From assembly GCA_032622095.1 (NCBI GenBank), contig CP136069.1, positions 165,594,394 to 165,658,393 of the forward strand: a DNA stretch of 64,000 nucleotides, in the 5' to 3' direction. The stretch's first letter is position 1. The number at the start of each line of letters is the position of its first letter. Source of the stretch: Siphonodentalium dalli. Taxonomy: Eukaryota; Mollusca; Scaphopoda; Gadilida; Siphonodentaliidae. The notes beneath the pieces were generated by a model. The model was not told where the DNA came from and searched no databases. It worked only from the letters and a program-made list of their open reading frames with translations. Positions 1-11,251 of the stretch are shown here, in pieces. A program made the translations under genes and the position numbers.

Positions 1-194
1 CAAAAGGGACAAAAATTGTATATTTTCAATCTCTCAGATGTATCAATATCAATTTGTTTTTTCTTCTATTTATACTATTCAGATTCTATATACAATGATG
101 ATGATGACACGTGCCATTCATGAATTTTCGCTTGATAGGTCCAGAGAAATCCTTTGTTGAAAAAAAATTGCCAAAATTTATGCACAACGTGCGT
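1..194. other. Unassigned AT-rich sequence
   Basis: Nothing recognisable apart from a short ATGATG run near 96-106. Confidence 0.3.
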
Positions 195-454
195 CTGGTT
201 TCATGGCGATAGCTGCGCCGATGCAGTATTAATGATCATGTGCCTGTGCATTCTTTTATATATGCGAGTCTCCCATAGGAAGCCTCGCATATATAAAAGA
301 ATGCAATGGCTTACAATGTCAAGGTATATAAACAGTGTTAGGCCAATGTATTCTCTTATATATGCGAGGTTCCCTATGTGAGACTCGCATATATAAGAGA
401 ATGCATTGGCACATGGTTTTCGCAAAATTTCAAGAAGCTCCAGTCGTGGAAGGG
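195..454 (+). mobile_element. TTAA-type MITE with two hairpins (family H)
   Basis: The right end reads GGAAGGG followed by TTAA (455-458), as in the better preserved relatives at 42986 and 47709. The left end is worn. It contains two ~65 bp hairpins (247-306 and 342-411) built from ATTCTCTTATATATGCGAG and its complement. The small ORFs here simply read through these hairpins. Confidence 0.6.
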
Positions 455-458
455 TTAA

Positions 459-730
459 CTAGGACAAGCTTTGCTTTATTTTATGAAAACATCTTGCAGA
501 CGTTTTACAACACAGTACTTCCTGGTTTCGAAGTTAAAACGATATTTTCTATCAAATATAATTTACTTGAACTAATAAAATTCATATAAATTAAATAAAT
601 TGACTCGTTGACGAAATCATTCTGTTTGTTTATCGATGATTTGTTCCAGACGAACGAATGTCTGTTTGTTTACATTTTTGGGTAGTTCAGACGTCGTGTT
701 GTTGAATGTTTTGACAATGATAGTTTAACG
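459..730. other. No feature recognised
   Basis: AT-rich sequence with no ORF of note or recognisable repeat. Confidence 0.3.
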
Positions 731-772
731 ATATAATATGGACTTGTTCGAGTGCGTGAAACTGATATGTTA

Positions 773-985
773 CAGTAATGCTCTAATTAATCGACTCCTT
801 AACCACAGCAGAATTATGGGTAACTTTTCGGGATTTAGTCGGAAATATGGCTTGTTGCCATTCATCGGAAAGCTCTCGTTGAGAGCTTTCCGATGAATGG
901 CAACAAGCCATATTTCCGACTAAATCCTGAAAAGTTACCCATAATTCTGCTGTGGTTAAGTAGTCGATTAATTAGAGCATTACTG
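773..985. mobile_element. CAGTAATG hairpin MITE, long form
   Basis: 213 bp, flanked by TA on both sides (771-772, 986-987). It is a nearly perfect palindrome; arms start CAGTAATGCTC and meet at GAAAGCTCTCGTTGAGAGCTTTC. It is nested in an F1 copy. The same long form is at 46604-46815, and a ~129 bp short form is in the inverted-repeat arms. Confidence 0.85.
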
Positions 986-1030
986 TAGTTTTGATGTGTT
1001 ATGCCAACCTGGGGAATGTATCATCTTCTA

Positions 1031-1393
1031 AGTGAACGTTCAAACGACCACGATACAATCGTAAGTGGAGGAATCGGACCCGACGAAGTCGTGGATAGTT
1101 TGTTCACACGATTGCGATGTCGTCGTACATGATGATATCGTAGGTTTTTCGTAAAGCATGTGATTGACTACCCTACGATCATTCCAGCTACGTACACACG
1201 ACTGCGATTACATAGCAAGTGGAGGTATAGTAGCCAAGGATACGCGACGATTTCGCATTTGAAATCAAACCGCGCTCGATATTATTTTTTGACTTGCGAT
1301 ATTGACTTGAGCATGCGCAGTCCAACTAACGGTTACTTCCTCCGACGGAAATCTTTCCACTTACGATTGAATCGTGGTCGTCTGAACGTTCGC
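1031..1393. mobile_element. GAACGTTC-type MITE nested in F1
   Basis: 363 bp, with inverted ends of ~38 bp (AGTGAACGTTCAAACGACCA / GCGAACGTTCAGACGACCA as read inward from each end) and TA duplicated at 1029-1030 and 1394-1395. Uninterrupted F1 copies show the single TA in TTCTAACAT, which confirms the insertion point. The ORF at 1160-1396 reads through it. Confidence 0.8.
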
Positions 1394-1699
1394 TAACATT
1401 GCCGAAAATTTCAAAGAAATCGACCATACCACTCCATAGAAAACATCGTCTGAACTACTCTCAATTGTAGGCTATATATTTACATCTCGATTGGGGACGC
1501 AACAGTTACTGTCGGCGATAAACTAACACAAATGATTTCGCCATCGAAAGTCATTCCATTTAATTAATATATAAGAATTGTGGTGTGTGTTGTCAATATG
1601 GCTTAATATTCGTAAAGATAACAACTTTGAGCAAGATTATTTTTCATTTCTATTTGATAACCATACCGGAGTGTTTCAGGTCACTTTAATGGTGCATTC

Positions 1700-3040
1700 T
1701 TCAAATGGTTGTAGTGGCTGAGTCGTAAAATATATGTTTGAATTGGTGAAATAATTATGTCTTTAAATGTCCATCTGTAAGGAACTATCATATTTCTACG
1801 TTGGTGGAAATTTATTTATTTATTTCATATTTGTGTGTGGCGCCAAATTGTATTTAAATTAAGTTTTGTTGTTGTTGTTGTTGTTTATAATGATTTTTTT
1901 TATTGTAGTCTTCTGCATTTGTAGTCATCAATGATGGCGTTTTTAAATCATTCAACAGAAATTATATATATTCCCTGGCGAACGAGTGCTGTTGAAAGAT
2001 TATGTATATATTTATATATGAAGAATAAATACATTGAAGTCTCCCTCCGTGTCATGACTGCATATTTGCTGGTGTCCTACCTACCCGTAGCGATACCATA
2101 ATAGATGGGCTGCTTTATTATGATAAATTTGGTAAATTTGGTAAATTGTGAGCGATAAGCAAAACACTCAACACCGTGGCGATTTTTTAGCAGAGTGATA
2201 CACGGTAACCCATTCAATGCCAAAATCTTGAGAGGTGAAGATTATCGAGCGCTATCACGGCATGTTGTAAACAACTTGGTGGCATTTCTAACCAAAGTTC
2301 AAGTAGTGGGATCTCCCCGGTGTTGAGTGTTTTGCTTATCGCATACTATTTACGTATTGTTTGTTTACATAACATTGTGTTTGTTTACTTAACACAGAGA
2401 ACTAGCATGACAATAACATGCAATTTACGCGATATTTATGATTGGTATAAGAACAATTTTTGTCTATACTATAATAATCTTTCTGTTTATGACGGTTTTA
2501 ACGGATTTTTACAACAATAACCACCCCCAACGGCTTACATTATCTTTAATCTGTTACGTCCCGTGGAGATTAATCTCTGCTCACCATACACGCAGCTATA
2601 CAGTATTCATCTTTACGATATAGTTACATCATGATTGCTCGGGGTGTTACTCAATCGTGACAATCCACAACATGCTTAAATGCGACATAACATTAGACAC
2701 CTTTCGCACAATGATCGACGATAATTATTACGAATAGCTATTTCTAGTCGCAATTTTTTCGGACGGTACAGAAACATTTTCGCATAATTGACGACTGCGA
2801 GGCCGTTTGTGAGACAATCGTGCTTGCCACTCGCAGTAAGGAGATTATGGTTCTGCGTGCCGTTATTATTTTGTACTTAATTATGTTGTTATCAGTTCAT
2901 AGCTTAGCGCTTTCATCCCCTTGTATCTGGTATCGCCAAAGTGGAGCCTATCGCCAAAACGGAGTATATATATATCAGTCGGTTCTCCCAAGATCAAGCC
3001 ATGTACCAATTTTTATCGAATTATTTCAATAGAGTTTTTA
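1700..3040. other. No gene recognised; AT-rich with short repeats
   Basis: Contains a TTG microsatellite (1865-1885) and two related stretches on facing strands around 2145-2170 and 2320-2345 (GCGATAAGCAAAACACTCAAC and its complement), probably ends of a ~200 bp inverted-repeat element. Small ORFs here have no recognisable domain. Confidence 0.4.
2148..2342. mobile_element. Small inverted-repeat element
   Basis: Ends AGCGATAAGCAAAACACTCA and TGAGTGTTTTGCTTATCGC are inverted copies ~195 bp apart, followed inward by ACACCG / CGGTGT. The left flank and right flank were not resolved into a target duplication. Confidence 0.55.
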
Positions 3041-3720
3041 GCTCAACTTTACAAATTAAAGTTTGAGCCATTATCATGGGTCGGCACCGTCGTCCGTGCG
3101 GGCGTCCGTGCGGGCGTAAACAATTTCCTTCCTTCGGCACCCCTACAGGCCTCATCCCTCATCCGATCTTCACTAAACTTCATATGTAGCTTCAAGGTGA
3201 CCTATAAATTGGAGCTATCGAATGTTTCCGAAATTTGAAGAAAAACATGGCCCTCAGGAGCCATCTTGGATTTAAAATTTTAATCCATCGGCACACCCTA
3301 CAGCCCGTATTTATGGCCGGATCATTTTTTTTATTTTGCAGGCACGATTGTGATCACCTAGCTGTAGATGGGAGCTATCGCATTTGAACGATTTTCGGAG
3401 AAAAACATGACCGCCGGAAAACATCTGGGATTTTACTCTTTGCATGACTAAATCCTTTGGCACACCCTACATACCACATTCCTCATTCGATCATCACGAA
3501 ACTTCATACGGATTTTCGGGATGACCTCTAGATGGGAGCCTCCTATTTTGACCGAATTTTATTGAAAAACATGGCCGCCAGCGGTCATCTTGGAATTTAC
3601 TCTTTGTATGACTAAATCCTTCGGCGAAACCAACAGACCATGCCCATCCCTCATCCGATCGTCATCAAACTTCATATGGATCTTCGGGGTGGCCTCTCGT
3701 TTAGTTTCCTTCTTCTTTAT
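3040..3720 (-). repeat. Element with ~170 bp internal tandem repeats
   Basis: About four diverged units carry CATGGCCGCC...CATCTTGG and CTCATCCGATC-type boxes. The distal end (AAAGTTTGAGCCATTATCATGG and GTCGTCCGTGCG) is the reverse complement of the end at 16960-17010, so both arrays belong to one mobile family with internal satellite-like units. Such elements are known from bivalves and other invertebrates; the exact class is not decided here. Confidence 0.65.
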
Positions 3721-5040
3721 CATTCTATTTATTACTCAGCAATAAAATTAACGCTGTCAGAAATTTGCCGGGATATAGCTGAATATGTCAACGAAGCATA
3801 GGATTGAACATATAGTTTTAAAATTCCGTATTATTCTCAATATGCGCTCGATATGGTTGGACCACTGTCAGCCCAGATAGATGCCAAAGTCGCGGATGAA
3901 GATGTTGCTAACGTCGGATAATTTGTGCAATAATTATGCGTAGCACTTAGTGGGTTATTATGGGCTTTCGCGTGTTTTCGTGTGTACCTGAGACTGATCC
4001 GTTGGACTGCGAATCTAATCTGAAATATAATTCATAATATTTCCGAAACATTGTGTACACATCTATTATGAATGTATTTTAAATGAAATTGATTGAACTT
4101 TCATCTGAGCAATAAAATTTGCTCATTCAAAACGGCGAATACATGACAACGTAATGCCTTCATCACACGCACTTGATTGTTGTCGTCTGTGTATACATGT
4201 AGCTAGCCGGATATTGCTTAGTGTTAACCGATTTGGGGTTTGTATAGTTTCAACGCTTTGTTGTAGTCATGATGTTTTGACACAGTTTCTGGTTCTTTCT
4301 ACTCGAGTAGACCTTTACATGACAATCACACCGAATTATATTATCGGATATATGCATATATCGTATATTGGTACATATTATACAATGTTTGGCTGGTTCA
4401 AGAGTAAATGTTATCAGATACTAGTGTGACGATTCTATTTAACCATAAACGGTCACGCATATATGACCACAATGTATTTGTCTGCCTTTTCATTTGAATA
4501 TGGGCCTGTCACCTCTTCGTTGTTTCTATATAACACCCGTGGCCAGCGTGGGATTACCGAGCCATACCACCACGTATAAACATTTGGGTGGGGTGGCTGG
4601 CATTCGGATGTGAGTGGTGCATGTAACATGTACACAAGGCGCCCGTCAACACACAATAAGAACTCAAAGTCATTCTCCGGAACACTGCATTACCCAGTGG
4701 ATATATGCCTGCTATATACAACATACTTATTACGCCATCTGTGGTGTTTCTAGCTTCTGTGAGTTTGATATTGTGTGGTGGACAGGGCGAATGTATTCTT
4801 GGAGATTGTGTGTACCTTACTCAATCGTACCGATAGAATCACGTAGATGCCGAAATTGTAAAGTTAACGTCACCGGTGTATAATATGTTTATGAAAATAT
4901 GATAAATGGTATCGATAGAGTCAGGACAGGCTGAAATTGTAAACTTAAAGTCACCGGTGTAATAATATGTTTACAAATTGAGCGCACTCGATGACCGGGT
5001 TGACCGGAATGACCCGTCCACGCTGCAAATTTATTATCGA
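3720..5040. other. No feature recognised
   Basis: ORFs at 4154-4429, 4453-4656 and 4614-4883 overlap each other on both strands and show no domain. A short direct repeat, AAAGTTAACGTCACCGGTGTA / CTTAAAGTCACCGGTGTA, lies at ~4860-4880 and ~4945-4960. Confidence 0.35.
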
Positions 5041-6280
5041 AAACAAATTCAATTTCTTCCATCTAAAACATAATTACGCGCTGGACTGGTCATTTTAGGA
5101 ATATATCTGTATCCCACGCACATACACCAAGTTTCAGCTTAAAATTTTGAAAAATGACAGTTTTATTGACATAAATCGATTTTAATGGCAAATGCCATGT
5201 TAAATAAATTTTTGGGCCCTGCAAATATTTTCTGAGCTGTTCCATATTGGCACTAGAGTCCATATTTGACCGGTTACACCTGATAATTGTGCGACAGTAC
5301 AGTCGCGTTATTTTATACATCAACACTGGTCATTATCACCCGACAATTTTATTTTGGTCTATCGTATCAACCCCTATTTTCTCCCGCATAGCCTGACTAA
5401 GTGTCAACATTGGTCTTTATCGCTCCACTAATTTGTATCGTTTCATCGGTATGAATTCCATATCCAATTATCCACATATAACCAACCCAACCTCTAATCC
5501 CGGTCCAATTTATTTATTTCTTTCATCGGTATAGCCACGTTACGTAATATTGTATCGCGTGATACTTGTACTTATATGTCTATGGTATTACTATAGTATA
5601 CCGTATACGTATATCAATTGCTATTCCTTTCTATATAATCCTGGTGCCATCTATAGACATAGAGATAATTTCAGACCCCCCCCCCCCAATTTTATATCAT
5701 TGCTGCTTTAGTACAGTCGCGATATATTACATGGCAACATCGCTCCACTAATTTATGTCAGTTCATCGGTACAAACCCCTTTTTCTCCGAGTCCATATAA
5801 CCAACCCAACATCTTATAGAAGTCCATAAATGACTATTATGGCACTATATAGAGATGACTAAAATTCTGACACCCCCTATTTTACAGCCTTGTTGCAATG
5901 TTCAGTAGAGTTGAGATGCATAATATGTCAACATTGGTCATTATCGCTCTATAAATTTATATCGGTTCAACCCTTAGTTCCCTGTATCGCCCACCCCTCC
6001 CTGAAGTTATTTTTTCATTTGTATTATAGTCTCGTTACGTACACATTTTATCTCTTGTAACTTTTGCTTCAATGCGTCGAGTTCCGCTGCAGGGAATACA
6101 AAACTGACAACATTTTGAAATGTTAGCATGCTTCAAACTCATCTTATCCAAGAAAAACTCTGGTTACATAAGAAATTTGTGTATATGGTGTACGCGCATT
6201 TGTTGAGTTAAAAACCAAAGGTCCCAAGTCAAGGTCCAAATCCCCAACACACTGTTGTGAGGTTTAACTCCATCTACAAA

Positions 6281-6409
6281 CAGTAATGTCCAAAGTAATT
6301 GATCACTTAACCACAGCAAAATTATGGGTATTTTTTCATGATTTTAAATCCTGAAAAATTACCCATAATTATGCTGTGGTTAAGTGGTCAATTACTTTGG
6401 GCATTACTG
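6281..6409. mobile_element. CAGTAATG hairpin MITE, short form (left arm, copy 1)
   Basis: 129 bp palindrome with ends CAGTAATG/CATTACTG and AACCACAGC...GCTGTGGTT arms. First of three copies in a 175 bp period. Confidence 0.8.
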
Positions 6410-6455
6410 TAACCAATATAAGGATTTGAGGTTTAATGATAACTCAATCCTCATA

Positions 6456-6584
6456 CAGTAATGTTCAAAGTAATTGACCACTTAAGCACAGCAGAATAAT
6501 GGGTAATTTATCAGGATTTTAAATGCTGAAAAAATACCCATAATTCTGCTGTGGTTAAGTGGTCAATTACTTTGGGCATTACTG
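6456..6584. mobile_element. CAGTAATG hairpin MITE, short form (left arm, copy 2)
   Basis: Second copy, separated from the first by a ~46 bp spacer (ACCAATATAAGGATTTGAGG...) that recurs in every unit, which shows that MITE plus spacer was amplified as a block. Confidence 0.8.
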
Positions 6585-6630
6585 TAACCAATATAAGGAT
6601 TTGAGGTTTAATAATAACTCAATCCTCATA

Positions 6631-6759
6631 CAGTAATGTTCAAAGTAATTGACCACTTAACCAGAGCAGAATTATTTGTACTTTTTCAGGATTTTAAATC
6701 CTGAAAAATTACCAATAAGTCTGATCTGGTTAAGTGGTCAATTACTTTGGGCATTACTG
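6631..6759. mobile_element. CAGTAATG hairpin MITE, short form (left arm, copy 3)
   Basis: Third copy of the 175 bp unit; the arms carry more substitutions (ATTATTTGT, GTCTGATCTGG). Confidence 0.8.
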
Positions 6760-7198
6760 TAACCAATATAAGGATGTGAGGTTTAATGGGAACTCCATCC
6801 ACATAACTAATAAATATGTGTGAAAATTAAAACAAAATAAATTCCACGATGGCGTCCAATATGGACTGCCTAATTCTGCTCCAAAACATGTATATTGAAT
6901 ATATGGATGTTTATTGGGGGAAACCGATTATTTCAATGATATTTTCATTAACTGGGATCCAAAACCTGACTTACGGGAGCGTGCTTCGCGCGCGACTGTA
7001 TCTTAAGCATATGTGCATAATTAATAAGCCAACAATAGGAATTCCAACAGAAGATTGGCGTGGGTCCCTTGTGCGATCTGTCCATCGAAAATTATTTAGA
7101 CATCTCAAGACACGTAAGACCCAATAACTTAATATACAGAATAGATACATCTATTGCCTGAGTGACAAATATTTATATTTGTTACAATGAGGTCAAAT

Positions 7199-7411
7199 AG
7201 TTGCGAAGCCAGCACCACAATTCTTTCCATCCATAGTAAATCTTAAAACAACTTCTAAAGAATTATTAATTTACCTTATATTTGGTATGGAGCGTCCTTG
7301 GTTTACTGAAGTTCAGATTTGTTAACACCACGTCACCAAGTTAATTACTTGCGAAGCCACAGCCATAACTATTTCCCTCCATAGTAATTCTCAAAACAAC
7401 TTCTTAAGAAC
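7199..7411 (+). repeat. Pair of diverged direct repeats
   Basis: TTGCGAAGCCA...CCATAGTAA..CTC/TT AAAACAACTTCT occurs at 7199-7262 and 7345-7411, ~146 bp apart. Confidence 0.55.
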
Positions 7412-7619
7412 AATTGACCAGGTCAGTCGCGCAATTGTTGGAAGAGCCACGGTCAATCATTTAAAAAAAAACAAATGCTACATTTAAATTATTGCTTTAT
7501 TTAACCAACAAAAAAAAATGAGAAAATTAACTTTTACTACTTGCTAAATTTTATCTTTTAATTATTTCATTTAAATTTTAGTATTTACAGCATACTAAAT
7601 CCAAGTCTTTATAATCTGT

Positions 7620-7800
7620 TGAGTGACCCCACAGTCGTTACTTGCTTTGTTAGTAATAATTTGAAGGATTACTTGTTTAAACGCAATTGTTATCAAAATA
7701 TTTTATGTATTTTTTTAATTTTTTCTATTTATATGTAATACTATAATCTTGGTGGCGTTACCATTTCTGACTATGGTTTTCTTGTTTAAGTTGTTGCATA
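7620..7800 (+). repeat. Dispersed repeat, CTGACTATGG family
   Basis: Contains ACCATTTCTGACTATGGTTT. Related stretches lie at 40085-40245 (+) and 49070-49150 (-), so this is an interspersed repeat and not a gene. Confidence 0.55.
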
Positions 7801-9410
7801 TTCACTAGTCAGCGAGTGGCTTAAGTTTACGCCCTGTATCAACATATTAAAGCGTGTGCACGATCATGTTTGCCACGTGTCACACAATCCACTATTTGAT
7901 TGCGTCTCATGAATTGTGCGAGTTGAAATTATTCACATATATCAAGTATGTGTATTTTTGAGAATATTGGTGTCGTCAGATAAGTCTTCGCGGGGACAGT
8001 ACTACAGTTGCGATCAAAATTTAACGTTGAACCCTATAGAGAGTTTGACAATTTACTCAAATGTTCACAGTGATGGAACTTAATGGCTATCATATATGCA
8101 TGGCTCTTACATGTAATCTACTGTAACTATATGTGATTTTACAAAACTAACTTGCAATATAGTCAGGCCACCAGGTAATTGATAAAAAAAATGTGGTTCA
8201 CATCGATCACATACATCACAATCACGTACTTCAGTGATAATGTCCACTATTCTACAAATGTAATGTTTATCAAGACCAAAGTTTCAGGATGTCGTTTTAA
8301 ATTGATTGATGGTGTTTTTTCATCAACTGACAAAATTAATGTTTATTGCCAGGACGAAGTACCGCTTAATACGGAGTTATGGGTGATTATACAAAAAAGG
8401 CATAAATCGAATCTCGGAATAAATTATTTGCAGAATTATCATAACGATAAAATCATGATACGTTTTGGATAGCACAAATATCATACTTCAAAAAACTTAT
8501 ATCGGCAAAATTATTGGGTCACGGTCAAGGTCACGGCCAAGGTCAAAGTGTGTTTGTGTAAAACAATATTGTCATCACACAAACGCACACGTGCCATAGT
8601 TTCGAATGCGCCCAGTGATTAGATGCCTACCATTATCCACATTTATTATCATTTTTCATTTGTCCACACATATATGTGACCGGAGCCAGAACAGTTTTGT
8701 TAAATTACCAAAATTTTCCGGGTATTTGAATATTTTTGAACCCACCAGCAATATGTTATTCCTATTACCACTTCTATACTTTCCTCTCTTATACGAATGC
8801 GGCAAACATATTCGGCAAAGTGTCTGTCAACGAAAAGCACCATATGTGGCATTATACAAAAAAATAGTTCCAGTTCGAATCACCATTTAAAAAATAGATC
8901 TTGTGTCACAAAGTTTTGTTTGTGTAATGATAGGTGTGTTTGTGTAATGTTATCCTGTTTGTGTAATGCCATGCATGGGTTTGTTGAGGCTTTCATGTAG
9001 ACCAAAAAATGAAACGGAACATAAATTAATTCCAAAACTTTTTATATCAGGAGGAGCGTAATATATACCATCTGTATATTGAGGGTTTTGATGTTTTAGT
9101 AATCTGAATTTACCTTGACCATACCAGTTGTTGGAGTTTCTGACGACAGGAAATAAGCCTTTCCGACAATATACCCAAATTTAGCTCTAATAATGTATGT
9201 TCCACCTTAAATGGTGGCTTTATGCATTAAACAATTCACAATATATATTGTCAGAAAATCAAATGTTCTGTCATAAACTCCAGAAACCATAGTCCCAGAA
9301 ATTAAAAGGACTATTATACGTAGTAAGAGGGAAAACGGAGCATAGGGTTATACACTTTAATCAATAATCATGTAAGGTGGGATACCATTAACTCAATATA
9401 GTAAATACTA
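7800..9410. other. No gene recognised; CATTACACAAAC motif cluster
   Basis: The ORF at 8179-8472 (97 residues) has no recognisable domain and is not supported by splice sites or codon bias that I can judge. From 8565 to 8990 the 12-mer GTTTGTGTAATG or near variants recurs at least five times, in both orientations overall. A GGTCAAGGTCACGG run lies near 8521-8550. Confidence 0.35.
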
Positions 9411-9415
9411 GCATA

Positions 9416-9977
9416 CCTTACTCGTATTTAAATTCGCGCAGTACTATTTTTCGCTCAGTTTTGAATTCGCCCACTTTAAATGCGCGCACCTAGCTGCGCG
9501 AATTCAAAAATGAGAAAACTATTTTCGTAATATTTTCGTATATCTTGGAACTGATGACAGTGTCGGCTATTATAGTCATTGCTGTAGATAGTATATGTGT
9601 ATATTAAACACCATCGCGGCGGATTTACATCGTGTAGACAATAAACTAGTAACTACATACATGATAATTTTGTGGCGACTATTAGCATTTTTCTTATACA
9701 AGCATTTCAACAATGTCTATATGTTACCATTATTTGTCGATTGAATTGTGACCAATGGTCTTGATAGCGGTTAGCCGAGTGTAAATATATGTATAGGCGT
9801 AATTCTCTATTCAAACGTTCATAATATATGTAAACTCAGCAACATAGCACACTTTTATTTCATATGGACTGTGGTTTAGATTAAACTGGGAGTCGTACTA
9901 TTTTTCGCTCAGTTTTAAATTCGCGCACCGATCGGTGCACGAAAAACATTATTGTGCCAATTTAAATACGAGTAAGT
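9416..9977. mobile_element. 562 bp DNA-transposon relic with TA duplication
   Basis: Inverted ends CTTACTCGTATTTAAATT are flanked by TA at 9414-9415 and 9978-9979. A subterminal box GTACTATTTTTCGCTCAGTT occurs near both ends in direct orientation. There is no coding capacity, so it is a nonautonomous element. Confidence 0.7.
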
Positions 9978-9979
9978 TA

Positions 9980-10238
9980 TAGTTATAATTACAGCATGTG
10001 TTATGGCTTCGTGGACAACCCTATCGATAATAGTGAATGTCAATCAACCAATCACATGCGTTGATAAGGCTTAGATAGACACGTGAGATAAAATATATAT
10101 GAATAACGACTTTTAATGCGAACACAAAACAAAACAGATGAAAAAAGAAAATCGTCACTTCCTGACATGTGAACACCATATATATAGTTAATTTGTTATT
10201 CAGAAACTTTCAGAAGGATGATGCATCAATTTGTCGAT
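9980..10238. other. 3' flank of the PHD exon
   Basis: AT-rich; no clear polyadenylation signal was decided on. No other feature seen. Confidence 0.3.
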
Positions 10239-10714
10239 CTACTCGCATAAGTCACAGGTGTATATATCAGAAATTTGGGGATCAACGGACGTACACAACT
10301 CGTGTGCCCATTTCTGACACGATGCACACTGAATCCATTGTTCACCTGGTCGCGAATGACTGTATAATTCATTGCAAACGAGACATTCGGAGTCACATGT
10401 ATATACATCGGTGGTGTTGTTATTCTGTTTTTGATTTATAGGCTTTCCCGTTCTCTTCCGTTTTGTTGTTCTAGTCGTTTTTTCAACTGTTACAGAGCTG
10501 GCATCATCTCTAGTCTTACTTCGTTTCCGTTTTGGTTCGTTTACAACTGGACCAACTTTTTCGGTTTTACTTCGTTTCCTTTTTGGTTTCTTTACAACTT
10601 GTCCCCCTTCTTCATCTGTGCTCTGAATGTTGACCACATTCGGCTCGGATTCAATAAGCCTTTTTGCTGGGTCGCGATTTTCAAGATGGCCGATGGTTCT
10701 ATATGCTCCGATTC
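10239..10714 (-). CDS. PHD-finger C-terminal exon of the transposase-like gene
   Basis: An open frame extends to 10841, but an AG at 10716-10715 gives a phase-1 acceptor that joins the donor at 11251 in frame (537 bp intron), so 10714 is the preferred exon start. The exon encodes basic repeats (two copies of EPKRKRSKT/KPKRKRSKT plus TTKRKRTGKP), which look like nuclear localisation or DNA-contact segments. A C-terminal PHD zinc finger follows, with the full C4HC3 set: CLVC, CASC, WAHELC and CDLC. PHD fingers read histone tails, and several transposases carry one at the C-terminus, where it may guide integration (family knowledge; the role here is inferred). This exon is undamaged. The plus-strand readings over it are shadows. 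It could instead be a separate small gene starting at the ATG at 10841. Confidence 0.65.
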
Positions 10715-11251
10715 CTAGCTTTTTATCCAACCCACCGGTAAAAGCCGGCAAAAGGTCAAAGTTGAGAAGTAGCATCCATTTGTTTACATTCGACAGCTGA
10801 GTGGGAGAATTTTTTATCAACATTTTATGGCTTAATTTCATTTATTCTGAGTGCAACAACGTGTTTAAGAATTGTTTTGTGGCCATGTCATCTATAGAGT
10901 TAGGATCTGGTGACGATGCAGACATTCAGACGCCCTTGTTTTGTCAACGAACTTCCCACAAGTAAAGTTACTGATAAATAGCGAGTTCTTGCGTTAAAAA
11001 AATAACTCAAAAACATACGTGATACATCCAATCCATCTACTGCGCGAAACCTACGTATTGTATGTATCCAGGGTGAGTGTTTAATTAGTTTTATGAAGTT
11101 CTCGCACCTGCGATTCGGTAACGACCTGTTGCTATTTTATTTTGGGAATTCCCAGACTGGAGCCGTATGCTAAAAATAGATGCTACTTGTTAACTTTGAC
11201 CTCCGGAGACCAAATGGCGGATTCACCGCGACTAAGTGAAGTCACTTATAC
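10715..11251 (-). other. Putative 537 bp intron of the transposase-like gene
   Basis: Bounded by GTATAAGT at 11251 and CTAG at 10715 on the minus strand. Both borders are phase 1 and join two frames whose products are consistent (acidic tail to basic/PHD exon). No feature is seen inside. An alternative AG a few bases upstream (10720-10719) is out of phase. Confidence 0.5.

Larger units (their letters stand above)
735..1695 (+). mobile_element. F1-family element interrupted by two nested MITEs
   Basis: Segments 735-772, 986-1030 and 1394-1695 together match the F1 element seen intact at 54222-54589 (GTGCGTGAAACTGAT near the left end, GGAGTGTTTCA near the right end). The interruptions are a CAGTAATG hairpin MITE and a GAACGTTC MITE. 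Confidence 0.7.
5044..7075 (+). repeat. Left arm of ~2 kb inverted repeat
   Basis: Matches the reverse complement of 19890-22432 along its length, from CAATTTCTTCCATCTAAAAC at the outer end to GAAGATTGGC at the inner end, with scattered substitutions and indels. The small ORFs at 5566-5751 and 6849-7127 have counterparts in the other arm only because the DNA is duplicated. Confidence 0.85.
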
